Shown here: in pieces, positions 19,956-31,950 of the stretch | Layout: every line of letters starts with the position of its first letter | Numbering within the stretch: the stretch's first letter is position 1 | Origin: Posidonia oceanica | Lineage: Eukaryota > Streptophyta > Magnoliopsida > Alismatales > Posidoniaceae | NCBI GenBank assembly: GCA_037176725.1 | Contig: JAZBRS010000029.1 | Location: forward strand, 120,251,001 to 120,315,000 | Reading direction: 5' to 3' | Length of the DNA: 64,000 bases | Position numbers and translations under genes: made by a program | The notes under the pieces: model-generated | The model's database searches: none | What the model was told of the DNA's origin: nothing | What the model saw: the letters and a program-made list of their open reading frames with translations, nothing else

Positions 19956-22900
19956 AGTAGTACTTCTTTAGGTAGCACGCGTTGACTAGTTTCGATTGCT
20001 CAACATGGTCCATATCCTCGAGGATTGCTGCACCCTTGGAAAATATCTGCTTGATGACATACAAGTTGCGTTAGTTGGGCCTGAACTAGCCACAGGCGTC
20101 AGGGAGATGGATGGCCCGCAAGACTAAATCACCCAGTGCAAAGCTCCTAGGCTTGAATTTCTTCTGATAAGCTCTGGCCATCCATTTCTGATAGCACTAG
20201 GCGTGGTGCATGGCCTGCAATCTGTGCTCATCAACTAGTTTAGCTGGACGCAGCGGTCTTCAATCCATTCTGCTTCTTCCAGCTCAGTCTCTCTCAAAAT
20301 CCTGAGCAATGGCATCTCCACTTCAATAGGTAGAACAGCTTCCATGTCGTACACAAGCGAGTAGGGAGTTGCCCCTGTTGAGGTTCGAATTGATGTTTTG
20401 TATGCCCACAACCTATATGGGAGCTTCTCGTGCCAATCCTTGTGAGTCTCTGTCATCTTCTTCATGATCTTGGTAAGGTTCTTGTTGGATGGGAGACTGC
20501 CAAATTCCAGGAAGACTTTGATATCATGGAACCACGGGAGCTCCTCTGTTGGATCTGCTTCTTCTATACTCATGCAGTGTGCAGGCTACTCTACACAAGT
20601 GACTGATACATCAACTACATAATCTTCTAGTATGGAGAGCCAGGATGCTAAGGTAGCTAGCGCATCAGCATAGGCATTCTTGGCTTTATTCATGAAGGAG
20701 AAGTGGATCTCTTCAAATTCTTCACTGAGCTTCAGTAGGTACTCACGGTAAGGCACGAGCTTTGGGTCCTTGGTCCTCCAGTCGTCGTTGACTTGGGAGA
20801 TGACGAGCATTGCATCGCCATGTACTTGCAGCTTTCGTGCACCATGCTCAAGTATGGCTTGCAGCCCTAGGATGCATGCTTCATACTCTGCCACATTGTT
20901 GGTGCATTCGAAGGTCAACTTTTTGGCAAAAGGAATCAATTGTCCTTGCGGCGTTGCTAAAACTACACTGATGCCCATGCCCTTCTTGTTGTCGGTGCCA
21001 TCGAAGTACAGATGCCACTGTAACTTGTCTTTGGGATCCTTAGGCTCTAAATCCTCCATGGCAAATAGGTTGTCCTCGTCAGGGAACTACGTCTGCAAGG
21101 GCTGATATTTGGGCAAAGGAAGGTTAGCCAAGTGATCTACCATAGCCTGCCCCTTCATGGATTTCTTGTGATGATGGTGATATTGTATTGGGATAACAAC
21201 ACCTGCCACTTGATGCATCTGCCTACTAGTGCTAGCTTCTAGAATAGATACTTCATAGGATCATGCCAGCATAGGAGTAGAATAGGATATGCCATCATGT
21301 AATGCCTTAACCACTAGGTGGACCAAACAAGGGACAAGCAAATTTTCTCAATCGCATTGTACTTAGCTTCGCAGTCATTGAATTTCTTGCTTAGATGATA
21401 AATGACTCTTTCTTTGCACCCTGACTCATCATGTTGACCCAAGACTGTGCCCATAGAGTGCTGCGTGGTGGAGAGATAAAGAAGCAGAGGCCGTCCTGGC
21501 GTAGGGAAAACCAGAACCGAAGGCTTTATCAGAAGCTACTTGATCTTATCGAACACAGCTTGGCATTCGTCGCTCCAACTAATCTGTGCATTCTTCCTCA
21601 AGAGCTTGAGTACTAGCTCGCAAATAGGAGTAAGCTACGCGATGAACCGACTGATGTATTGCAGTCGCCCCAACAAACCTCGGACCTCCTTTTCAGTTGT
21701 GGGGGGTGGCATATCGATGATAGCTCTTGCTTTGTTGGGATCCACCTTGATTCCCCTCTGACTAATGATGTAACTAAGGAGCTTGCCTGATAATACTCCA
21801 AAGACACACTTGTTGGGGTTGAGATGGAGTTTGTATCTCCTGAGGCAGTCGAGTGGCTTTCTCAACCAAGAGATAGGATCCTCAGACTCTTTGGACTTGG
21901 TAATCATATCATCTACATAGACCTCAACTTCTTGGTGCATGAGGTCATGGAATAGTGTTGTCATGGCTCTTTGATATGTTGCCCCTGCATTCTTGAGTCC
22001 GAATGGCATCACCTAGTAGCAGAAGACTCCCTAAGGGGTGATAAAGGATGTCTTTTCCATCTTGTGTCCTGCAGTGTTGTTGACCAAGATGTCGCTGTGA
22101 GGTAGTGGGAAGTCGTCCTTAGGGCTCACTTTGTTGAGATCTCTGTAATCTATGCACTTGCGGACCCGTCCGTCTTTCTTTGGCACTGGCATGACGTTTG
22201 CAAGACATTCAGGGTATAGGACGACCTTGAGGAAATCGACTTTGTGCTGCTTCATAATTTCTTCTTTGAGCTTCAGAAGCCACTATGGTCGCCATCTTCT
22301 AAGCTTTTGCTTGACTGGCTTTGCATTGGGCTTTAGCGGTAGCGTGTGCACCACTACCTCAATATCCAGACCGACCATGTCGTCATAGCTCTAGACAAAG
22401 ACATTTTGATACTCTTTTAGGAAGGCTATGAACTCTGCTCTTGCCTATGGCAACAGCTTGGCACTGACGTGCACTTCTTTGACATCTTCTGCTGTGCCAA
22501 TATTGATTAACTCTGTCTCTTCTTCAATGTGCAAGTTTGGCCCTTCCGGATCATCATCGTAAGGCTGGAATTCAAGCGGTGCTTGATCATTGTCGTTTAT
22601 GCTTGCATCATCCTCCTCCTCATATGCTATGAGTTCAGACAAGATCTCCCTCTCAAAGGTCAGATTTGTGACATCAAAGGAGAAGATATGCTCTAACTTT
22701 TGCCCTTGATGATGCCTCATGACGGTCACACTAACTCTGGTATTCTTGTATCTGCACTGTGTGAGCTCTACTCTGGCAGCTTTTGGACCTACTGATGAAC
22801 CAAGTCACTCTGTTTCTTCTGCTGCTTCTTCAACTATATTTTTGGTTTTTTCTAATTTTCTACTTTTTTTGGGTTTTCTCTAGTATTTGCAAGTGGTACC

Positions 22901-25468
22901 ATGACTTGGCGGCTATCCTTCTGCTGACTGGTAAGATTGCTGCCGCCTGGGCTTCCGCCCTAAGCTAATTCAGGATCTTTTTTTTGATCCTCACCTTGCT
23001 TGAGGTGAGGCTTTTGCTGGATATACCACTCGGGTTGCCCTTCTGTGGGCTCTTGGGTGATGCAGCCTGCTGGGTTGGTGGGTGTCCGCTTTATTTCTTC
23101 TAAGACCATGATAGAAGGCTGATCTTGCTGCTGTTGGCATGCTGTTGGCTTGCACTCTGTTATTACAGCTTTTCCTTTCTTTCTTCTATGCTGTTTTGTG
23201 GCATCCTCTACCAATACTACGAGTTGTTCTTGGAACAGGATTTCCAGGTCGTTGAGCAAGCTATCTATTTGGGCCTCCATGACACTTCCTTCCTCATCAT
23301 CTAAGGCGAGGTCGACATAATAGGCACTAACTTGTTCTGCCTCTTGGTTCCTGGGTTGGAGGCTTCTACAGCTTGAGCGACACTTCATGTTGCTAGCTGT
23401 ATCGTGGGCTACGACATCTGCCATGGCAGGGACGTCAACTAAACTGGAGGGACTGTAGGTAAGACTACTGAGACCACCAATTGAGCCGATGGCTGGGTGA
23501 CCGTGCTAGCTGATGGACCTTCTGGTTTTGCTGGTGTAATTGGTGGACTTATTGACAATGCCACCAAGACTGATGACATGGCTGGAACTACTAAGATGGA
23601 TGAGGGAAGTGCTGGTGACACCACTGGCACTACTGGTGGATGCATTGGCGAAACGAAAGGAATTGCTAGAATTGCTGAACTTGCTGGCGGAACTGCCGGT
23701 GAGATTGATGGTACTGCTAGAACTGACAAAGTTGCTGTAAAATCTACGAGTGGTGCTGGTGGGATTGCTTGTGAGACTGAGACTGCGGTGACTGCTAGTG
23801 GGAACACTGGTGGTGCATCTTGATGCTGCGTTGTTTCTGCTACTACTGGCTTGGATTGGGATTTAGGGTGCCTACCTAACAAAGTTAGTTAAATCTCGAG
23901 GGATAATCAACTGCAACTATCTCCATGCGCACTGGTACCCATCCTTTCGCAGTTGCCACTCGTAACTAAGGCCTTCTAGTTCTCTTATTTCCTCTACAAC
24001 AATTGGCTCGACGATCCCTTGGTTGTACTGCCCGAGGGATGCTCCTTTCTCATATCCCCACCTGTGACACAAGTTTTCGACCATCACGAAGGGGTTGCTG
24101 TGAACAGCCTGGTGGCTGGCATGCTCAAGAGTAGGGATGTAGTTAACCGGTTCAAAACGGTTAACCCGGAACATGACATTTGAAGGCTTGGGGTCGAAAT
24201 GGAGAGTCTGGAGGGATACAGAGGACACTGTCTCAACCTTCTCCTTGTTAAAGTTCTCTGCCATGATGACAATGACGTCATCGCCCCAGCGGAACTTGAT
24301 TATTTGATGGAGGATCGAGGGGATCACCTGATGCTTGTGTAGCCAAGGGTGCCCAAGCAGAAGATTGAATGAGGGCTTTAGATCAACAATGTAAAACTCC
24401 ACATCAAACGCAACTGGATCGATAGTGAGGGGAATAATCAGAATCCCCAGGGCATCATGGTGCGTGTTGTCAAATGTTGTCATCCCCTTGGTTGCTGGTG
24501 TGATTTCCTTGGCTTTGAATCCGATTTTGCTTGTTGTGCGCAAGGGGCAGACGTTTAACCCTACTCCATTGTCAACCAGCATTAGGGGGATGCAGAAGCT
24601 TTAATACTGCACTGTGATGAAGAGGGGTTGATTATGATTGATCCCTGCTGGAGGCAACTCTTCACTGGAGAACAAAATAACTTGAGGTACTGCGTTCATG
24701 CCCACCATGCCTTCTAGGGCAACTGGCTCTATTATGGGGGATACATGGGCAGCTTGGAAAACTCTATGTTCTGAAGAAGTGTGGATAAGGTCCCAAATGG
24801 ATATATCAGCTTTGACCTTCTTCAACTGAGTGGTTATGTCTGTGGAGGGCTAGTCCTTCTTGGTGGTAGTAGAGGTAGGCTTGATAGGGGTTTCCTCTGT
24901 GATGGGCTTGGAGGGCTGATTTGCTGGTTGAGGAGGAGTTGGTCCTTGGCAGCTAAGCTTGGTTGCTAGTGTTGTGGGCTTATACACCCTTCTCAACTGC
25001 GTGATCTCTGTACACATTTCTATGGCGTAGTCGTAGGGAACGTGGTGGGTGTCTCTGGTCAGGTTAACGACCAGAGGGGCGTGTGCCACTAGCTCCAGCG
25101 AAGCTACTAGTGAACTCACAGAGGAATGAGCTGACTGGGCTTGGTACTGAGTGGGCTGAGGAGGCCCTGACTTGGGTTTAGCAAGCAAACAAACTGGTGT
25201 GGGAGCCTGAGATTGTGTGGCGGGTTGCGCAGTGATGTGCTCTGGCTTCGCGGTCAGCTGGATAATATGGATTGCTGATTCAGAACCGACTAGAGTCAAC
25301 TGGTAGAGGTGTACAAGGAAAAGTTCAAGAACAACATGAATCAAAGCAGAGGGGTCCACCATAGACGTAGCGGACCTAGAGGGGAAAAGAGAGTGAATTC
25401 TTGAGATTCCAGTGCTTCCTGAGCTCGCGTGCTCAGGCAAGGGCTGGTTGACAATGCTAGGATGGGGG
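19956..25468 (-). pseudogene. TE-E gag-pro-pol pseudogene
   Basis: From the 5' side: gag tail (25468-24850), protease with LVDNGVGLNVCP and LLLGHPWLH (around 24582-24330), a degenerate G-patch-like segment (WGYEKGASLG, around 24060-24020) and a Ser/Pro/Val-rich linker (23882-22960). Reverse transcriptase follows (22255-21635; KCIDYRDLNK, then EVYVDDMI), then a decayed gypsy RNase H (about 21630-21080), an archaeal-type RNase H (21059-20590; YFDGTDN, NVAEYEAC, HGDAMLV) and an integrase remnant. An in-frame gap after AGHKM removes about 20 residues that hold the first catalytic Asp of reverse transcriptase. A larger in-frame gap near 20490 removes the integrase zinc site and catalytic core. Several stops and frameshifts are present. 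Confidence 0.8.
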
Positions 25469-27947
25469 TGTGACTGTTCTCGACGACGCGGACGCAAACT
25501 GCCAAAACTCGCACGCGCTGGCCGGGGAGGAGAGGCCACGGCTAATGGTGGATCCAAGGAGAATTCGACTCGAGGAAACACCAATAAAATGGAGAAATCA
25601 AAGGTAAAAGAAATGGAAAATAAAAATGGAGTCACCACCTAGTTTAATTGAAAGAAACCAGAAAACGAGGAAAACCAGAGGTAAAAGACAAGTAAAGGAA
25701 AGCAAAAGATGCAAATTCGACTAAACGAATGCGACACAAGATCACTGCGGTCCAGAGAAAGGGCAAGACTCTTGTTACGCACGGGGAAGGGATTAGGCAC
25801 CCCCGATGCGCCCGAGAAAGTCGGTCTTTCTTACGTCATTCCGCTCAAGTCTGTGGCTTGTATAGGCACATGTAGGCCAATTAATGTATGCTATGTAGCA
25901 ATATGATTCATGCCATGTAAAGTGTAATAAAGCAAGAAAAGGGCTCAAATAAGCATGTTAAATGTCAAATAAATTCAAGGAATCAATAAAACAAGTCCAA
26001 GATGCAAGCAAGCATGGAGGAAAGCAAAGAAAGAAAGAAATGAAGGCTCTGTCCACTAGGTAACAGTCCCTATAAAATACGTGAGAGGTCCATGCGAGAC
26101 CATTACGCGAGATCAGTTCATCCAGACAGTGGAAAGTCATAGCCACATTGGATGCCTATCTTGATTCAATTCGATATGGAGTCGATCGAATGGCAAAGAG
26201 GGGACATCCAGGAAGAGAAACATGCATTAAAATACGAAAGGGGATTAAAGGGAAGGCTGGAAATGTGCTCTGTTCTCTACCTAAAATCACTGTAAAAAAC
26301 GTGAGTGGTCTGCGCGAGACCTCGACATGAGACAAGTTTGTTCAGATAGTGAACTTCATTACGAAAATTGGGAGTCCCTCTCGATCCGAATCGATGTGGA
26401 ATCGATCGATTGACCAAGAGGGACTATCTAGGAGTGCAAACAAACAAACGGGAGCAATCAGGGACTTCCGAATCATCACCCCCACCTTTGTTGGATTCCT
26501 CCACCCATTGGGTTGACTAGCCGCATCTGGGACTTCGTTGACTCACAGGGGGTTATGGGTGTGTTCCAATAAGCAAGAGGGAAAGTAAAGAAAGCCAAAA
26601 AAACATGTTCATCCTAGTCTCCCGACCTCCAATTGGTTCGCAGGACTGGAGGCGTTCGTCTGACCATCCGGGGGACGTCGAACGCACTCTGGCCTATTTG
26701 GGGCATTAGAGAGGACCGGGAGCAAATGAGGAAGGATTGTGGGGCAAAAAGGAAGCAATGCAAGTGGCTGACCTCTCCTCTGACCTCAATGGTATGGCAC
26801 CGGAAAGCTCGAGGCTCCGCTGGCCATGGAGGCGACGTAGAGCGCACGAGGGTCTTCTGGAGCACACCGAAGAGGGACAGGAAGGATGAGGGACATGATG
26901 CTAAGCTAGGGGAAGAGAAATGCGTCCAGATGGGTCAAGCCCGGCGCTCAACGGCCACTGGCCTCGCGCGGGTTGGCGACCCATCGCCGGAGAAAACTAA
27001 AATAGAGAAATAAGGCCTAAAAAGTTATGAAACTGACAATTCAAAAAAAAGAAAACAAATACACGCATGTAGAGGAAGGAATTCTACTGTACTGGGTGGA
27101 GGAGATTACCTGATGGACGACACGACGGTGTCTTCTCCAGCATTGGCTGAAGCTTCGGCGGACAGTGCACTCGGTCAGGGACGAAGGCTGCAACAGTCCG
27201 AGCAATGCTGGGAGGATCACTCTCTCTCACACAGGCTCTAGGGAAGCTCAGTGGTGGCGAGGAGGGGGTGACACTTAGGGATGGGTCTCGACAGCGAAGT
27301 GCTCGCCGAAGATGGGTTCCCTCACTCTAGGACGCAATAGTTGAGGGGGCTGGGGTGCTTGGGTGCTCTGGTGTGCTAAGAGGTGCTAAGAGGAGGCCAA
27401 GGGAGTGTCCAGAGATCCAAGACGAGGGGCTTGGCTGGAGAAACCACTGTTTTATAGAAGTGGAAGAGGACGGATGCCGTTGGTGGCCAACCGACTTTTG
27501 AAACTGGTGGTTGTGATCAAAAGGATGGATTGGATGGGGATTATGATTTGGATGGGGGGTCGAATGCTTCGGGATCCCAAAGGCACACTCCTAGCTCCAT
27601 GCAAGCCAATGGGAGGCTTGGAATCTGTGGTCCAAAAGTGAATGGACCGCCTGGTCCTTCCCTTGTCACAGGGCAAAACGCGAGGGCCCAACGCGAGGGT
27701 CGTACACGAGAATCCTATACAGGGGATCCTAGCTTGGATTCTAAGCCTATTTCTCTGGTTTGTGGGCCACCAGTGGGCAAGGGTTTGTGGTGTTAAGGTG
27801 TTTGGATGTATTGGAGTGTGTTTGGGGTGTTCTGGTTGGGTTTTAGTGGGTCTGGTTAGGTTTAGTGAGTGGTGGGGTCCGCCTTGACCGAGCACGCTCT
27901 TCTGGAGTAAGTAGCCGACAATTGACTACTAGATTGGGGTGTCTACA
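25469..27947 (-). mobile_element. TE-F 3' LTR
   Basis: The left edge TGTGACTGTTC resembles the TE-C LTR edge TGTGACCGTC; the right edge is GGGGTGTCTACA. It contains the conserved GGCAAGACTC..GGCACCCCCGA block (25764-25806). The related segments 26050-26110 and 26285-26345 (CTGTAAAAAACGTGAG / CTATAAAATACGTGAG) form a duplication of about 235 bp. No gene is seen. Confidence 0.65.
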
Positions 27948-27965
27948 GATGCCCCTCCCGGAGTG
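27948..27965 (-). other. TE-F polypurine tract
   Basis: The minus strand reads GGGAGGGGCATC next to the LTR start TGTAGACACC. Same position and near-identical sequence as in TE-G and TE-H. Confidence 0.75.
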
Positions 27966-28770
27966 AGGCCAAGGGAACCAAGGCCACTGCTCAAGGTTGA
28001 CAGGACACCCTGCCTGAAGTCGGTGGGAGAAATGTTGCTGTCGATGTGAGTCACTTATTCAACGGATACACTGAAAGTCGTGACTCGTTGCTGCAATGCA
28101 AATGCTAATGTAAACGCTAGGATGCAATGCTGATGCGAATCCTGCAATGTTGATGGCATGCTGGTGCTTATGTGCACTGTACTCCGCTGGGGTATGCGTG
28201 CGGGTTCGCGCGATGCTACTATAAGCGACGATGCTAATGCACGCTGAGTTCTGCATGGCTTTAAGTGATGCCAAAACGTGATGCGTGCTGATGCTGACTC
28301 TGCTGGGGATATACGCAAAGTAAGCGATGCTGTGTGCTGAGCTCTATGCGGCTCTAAGCGATGCTGATGCAATGTGTATGGATGCTAACTCTGCTGGGGC
28401 ATTCACAGAGTGTGATGCTATGCGATGAACGAATGTAATGCAATGATGTTGATGCGATGCTACATGATGCAATGAGCGAAGAGTTGACAGACTCAACATT
28501 GGATAATTTTGGGTTATCGGCCCAAAGAGTTTGACGAACTCACATTGGATAGTTCGGGTTATCAGCCCAAAGAGAAAAACACTAGGCATGGTGACGGATG
28601 TCGTCCAAGTAGTTGGGGTTACCAGCTCAAAAATTGATACCCTAGGGCAGCAAAAAAGATGCCCCTGGTATTGAGAAAGAGATACCAAGGGACAGCCGAA
28701 GCATTCTTGGCATTGAGAAGAAGGCTAGACAATACGACGGGTGTCAATCGAGCAGTTAGGACTGCCAGCC
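27966..28770 (-). other. TE-F 3' untranslated block
   Basis: Non-coding. It contains the conserved GAGTCACTTATTC..GGATACACTGAAA block, then GATGC-rich sequence with the direct repeat CTCTGCTGGGG (near 28297 and 28390). Hairpin units with GTTTGACGAACTC, GGATAGTTCGGGTTATC and CCCCTGGTAT follow (28480-28700). No ORF of interest. Confidence 0.55.
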
Positions 28771-29305
28771 TGAAAGAAAAGGCGGGACTCCGTCCGTCCG
28801 GAGCGAAGTTGCGTGAAAGGAAAGCTTGTCCTCGTCCATCCGGCACGAGGAAACAAGGCAGGCGGGACTCCGACATTCAGGGTACAGAGTCGCGCAAAAG
28901 GATAGCTTGCCCTCGTTCTTTTGGCACGAGGAAACAAGGCAAGCGGGACTCCATCCGTCTGGTACGGGCACACGCAAAAAGATAGTTTGTCCTCATCTTT
29001 TCGCCACGAGGAAACAACGCAGGTGGGACTCCGTCCGTCCGGTACGCAATCGTACAAAAGGATAGCTTGTCTGCATCCTATCGGCACGAGGAAACAAGGC
29101 AGGCAGGACTCCGTCCGTCCAGTACGGAGTCGCGCAAAAGGGAAGCTTGTCTTTGTCCCTTCGACACGAGGAAACATGGTAGGCAGGACGCCGTCCGTCT
29201 GGTACGGAGTCACGCAAAAGGATAGCTTGTCCTTGTCCTTTCGGCACAAGGAAACAAGGCAGGCGGGACTCCGTCCATCCGGTACGGGGTCGTGCAAAAG
29301 GATAG
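28771..29305. repeat. 80-bp tandem array with two hairpins per unit
   Basis: About 6.5 units of 80-81 bp, marked by GGGACTCCGTCCGTCC or a variant near 28784, 28864, 28945 and 29025 onward. Each unit can fold twice: GACTCCGT/ACGGAGTC with a nine-base loop (29107-29131), and CTTGTCCTCGT with ACGAGG..ACAAG (28825-28857). The array is cut at 29306 by TE-G. Confidence 0.85.
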
Positions 29306-29929
29306 TGTAGTAATCCCAATCGGAATCAGGCTTACTATTAGCAGCGATTTGATCCGAGGAAGAGGCTCGACTCGAAAACACTTAAAATCGAGGAGAAAAA
29401 GGAAGATAAGACAAATCAGAGTCGCCACCATGTCTATTAACGGGAGGCAAGGAAAACCGAGGGAAATGCGTGGATCGACACGCAAAATCAAGCAAGAAAT
29501 GCAAAGCAAAGCAATGCAAGGGAAAACAAATGCAAATACATGCAAATGAGATGACTCTAGCCTAGGATAAGGGCAATATGGTCATTGCGGGCCAAAAGAC
29601 AGGGCAAGGACTCCTGTTACGCGCGGGGAAGGTGTTAGGCACCCCCGACACGCCCGAGGATCGGTCTTTCTAGGCTTACGCTCGCATACGCAGGGAAATG
29701 CAGATCTGAATGCCTATGTGCCTATGAATGCCTAAATGAATGCTCAAGGTGTGCTCTAAGTGGAGAGATGCAAAGCAAGGAAGTAAACGTGCTGTCTAAG
29801 TGCTCAGCTACGCTGTCTGTGTTCCGAACTGGGCGAAACCCAACTCGTGAGAACTCCAGGCAGTAAGCATCACAGCCCTATATGCAAATGCAGGCGAAAA
29901 AGCAAAATAACGGGAAAACCATGCAATGC

Positions 29930-30240
29930 AGGCGACATGCAAGAGAAAACGGCATAAAACGCGCAAAACGAGGCAAGAAGCAAGAACGGCACGCAAAAAC
30001 GGGCGAAAAGCAAGGCAGCACGCAAAACGATGCAAAAGAAGGAGAGCGGCACGCAAAACGGTGCAAAAGAAGAGGCGAGCGCGCAAAACGGCGCAAAAGC
30101 AAAGCAGGCATGCAAAACGGTGCCAAAACGAAAGCGAACGCGCGAAACGGCGCGAAGGCAAAGCAGGCACGCAAAACGGTGCCAAAGCGAGAGTGGGCAC
30201 GCAAAACGGTGCCAAAAGCAGCGAAACAAAACCTCGAAAA
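29930..30240. repeat. 30-bp minisatellite in TE-G LTR
   Basis: GCACGCAAAACGG(T)GC and variants recur at roughly 30-bp spacing. Open frames across it on both strands are caused by the period being a multiple of three. Confidence 0.8.
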
Positions 30241-30899
30241 AGCTATGCGAATGCTTATGCAAAGAAAGAGATCAGAAGAAGCCAAAGAGAAGCAAAATAG
30301 CGCATGTGTGAGAACAAACACTGTTTAGGGCCACACAGAGTAGGTGTGAAGACCTACAAAGGGGAAAGTGAGCAAACGGAGGGATTACCACTTCTTTGTG
30401 ACCGTTTCCCACTAAACCGCTCCACGATGTGTCTCGCACGCTGTCCAAAGCTCGCGATGCGATCGGATCGTGGAAAAGGGGGAAGAAAGTCGCATTAAGT
30501 GGTGAATCCAGGGAAAACACAACACAAAATACACAGGAGTACGCGAAACGGGGATTGGAGTCGATAGACAGGAAGGGGAGGTCCTATTCTACATGCTTAA
30601 AGAGACAGAAAGCGAAAACAGGGCAAAGAATGCAAATGGCATGCAAATGAATGCAATGCAGGGGTTCAGGAAGACATACCTGGAAATCCTGGGGCCTGAT
30701 CTGAAATCTGCTTGGTCCATGCTGAAGAGTGCTTCACTGCGGTCGCCTGGGCAGCTTGTTTGAGAAGATCCAACGGCCGGATTGAAAGATATCACAGCTT
30801 CAAGGCAGGAGGGCCAGAACAGGAGAGAAGAGCAGATCTAAGTGTTCAGGAGGTCCTAGAGGTGTGCAAAAGGTCCTCCCAGGTGAAAGGGAGCTAAAG

Positions 30900-31950
30900 G
30901 AACTTAGTGTGTGCAAAGGGATGCTTAATGCAAAGCTAAATGAATGCAGAATGCATGCAGAAGCAAGAAAAGACAAGAAGGAGAATTTTGGGAAAAACAG
31001 GGATTCAAATGCATTTTCAAAAAGAAAAGGGGGTTAAATCCAGAGTTTTGAAAAAGATGGGGCTCTACAGGCAGGGGTTTTGGAAACAGGAGGGATTGCA
31101 TGCAGTTTTGCAAAAGACTGGGCTTGGAATGATATTTTAAAAAGTGGGTATGCATCAGAGGAAGTTTTGAAAGCAAATGGCAAGCAAAACGCAATTTTGA
31201 AAAACTCTGGGGTCTAAAATGCAATTTTTCCAAAAAACAGGGTTCTGGGGAGTCTGGGAGTGCAAGTGGAGGGCCTACGTGCAATTTTGCAAACATGGGA
31301 GCTAGAATGCAATTTTGAGGGCAAAACAGGCATTTTACATGATTTTAAAGGGATGCAAAGGACCTATGTGTCATTTTGAAATCATGCAGGGTCAAAAATG
31401 CAATTTAATATGCAAAGTATGTATTGAAATCATGGTCTGTGGACTGATGTGCAATTTTTTAAAAAAACAGGGTTGAAAATGCAATGCAATAAGCTAAAAT
31501 GCATGCAAAATGATTACTGTGCATTTAAAATGGACCTAGATGCAAAAATGAGAAAACAGGAGGGCAAATATGCAATGCAGTATGCAAAATAAGGATATAA
31601 ACCCTAAGTTACTACAGTGCATGGGACCTAAATGCAAAAACAGTAAAATACAGGGGTCTGGAATGCAATGTTATAAGGTAAAGTTCATGCATTTAAATTA
31701 AATAACCTACTACAGGAACTATATGCAAAAATTGAAACTAGAGGGGCTGAAGCATAAAATTTTATAACTAAACATCACAGTAAAAGGACCGGATTGAAAA
31801 TACAGAAAAGCAGAAATACATTACGCAATTTAGCATGGTTTTAAATTAAAAACAAAGCAACTTAAATGATATAAGGACCAGAATGCAAAAATAAAGAAAC
31901 TTAGACCTAGCATGCAATATTTACTAGCAAACTATACAAACAGAAAAATA
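30900..31950. repeat. Degenerate ATGCAATTTT array in TE-G LTR
   Basis: AAATGCAATTTT, GGACCTA and related words recur irregularly. Counterpart of 1-780 and 48880-49870. Confidence 0.6.

Larger units (their letters stand above)
18863..25468 (-). mobile_element. TE-E: decayed Tat-lineage element, gag to integrase
   Basis: On the minus strand the order is gag C-terminus, protease, linker, reverse transcriptase, RNase H domains and integrase remnant, with many stops, frameshifts and deletions. The downstream spacer (19060-19955) is related to the spacers after pol in TE-G (39830-40977) and TE-H. It is the most decayed Tat copy here. The gag start and both LTRs are absent: TE-F begins at 25469 within gag, and TE-D ends near 18862 within the 3' part. 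Confidence 0.7.
25469..29305 (-). mobile_element. TE-F: 3' LTR and 3' region of a Tat-type element
   Basis: An LTR of about 2.5 kb is followed on its right by a polypurine tract and a hairpin array, so it is a 3' LTR in minus orientation. It cannot be the 5' LTR of TE-E: no primer-binding site lies left of 25469 and the gag of TE-E is cut mid-frame. The rest of TE-F would lie to the right of TE-G/TE-H, outside the window. The five bases left of it are GGGGG. Confidence 0.65.

Noticed and set aside
23497..23823. Plus-strand Gly/Thr/Ala-rich ORF of 108 codons
   Set aside because: It is the antisense of the low-complexity protease-RT linker of TE-E.
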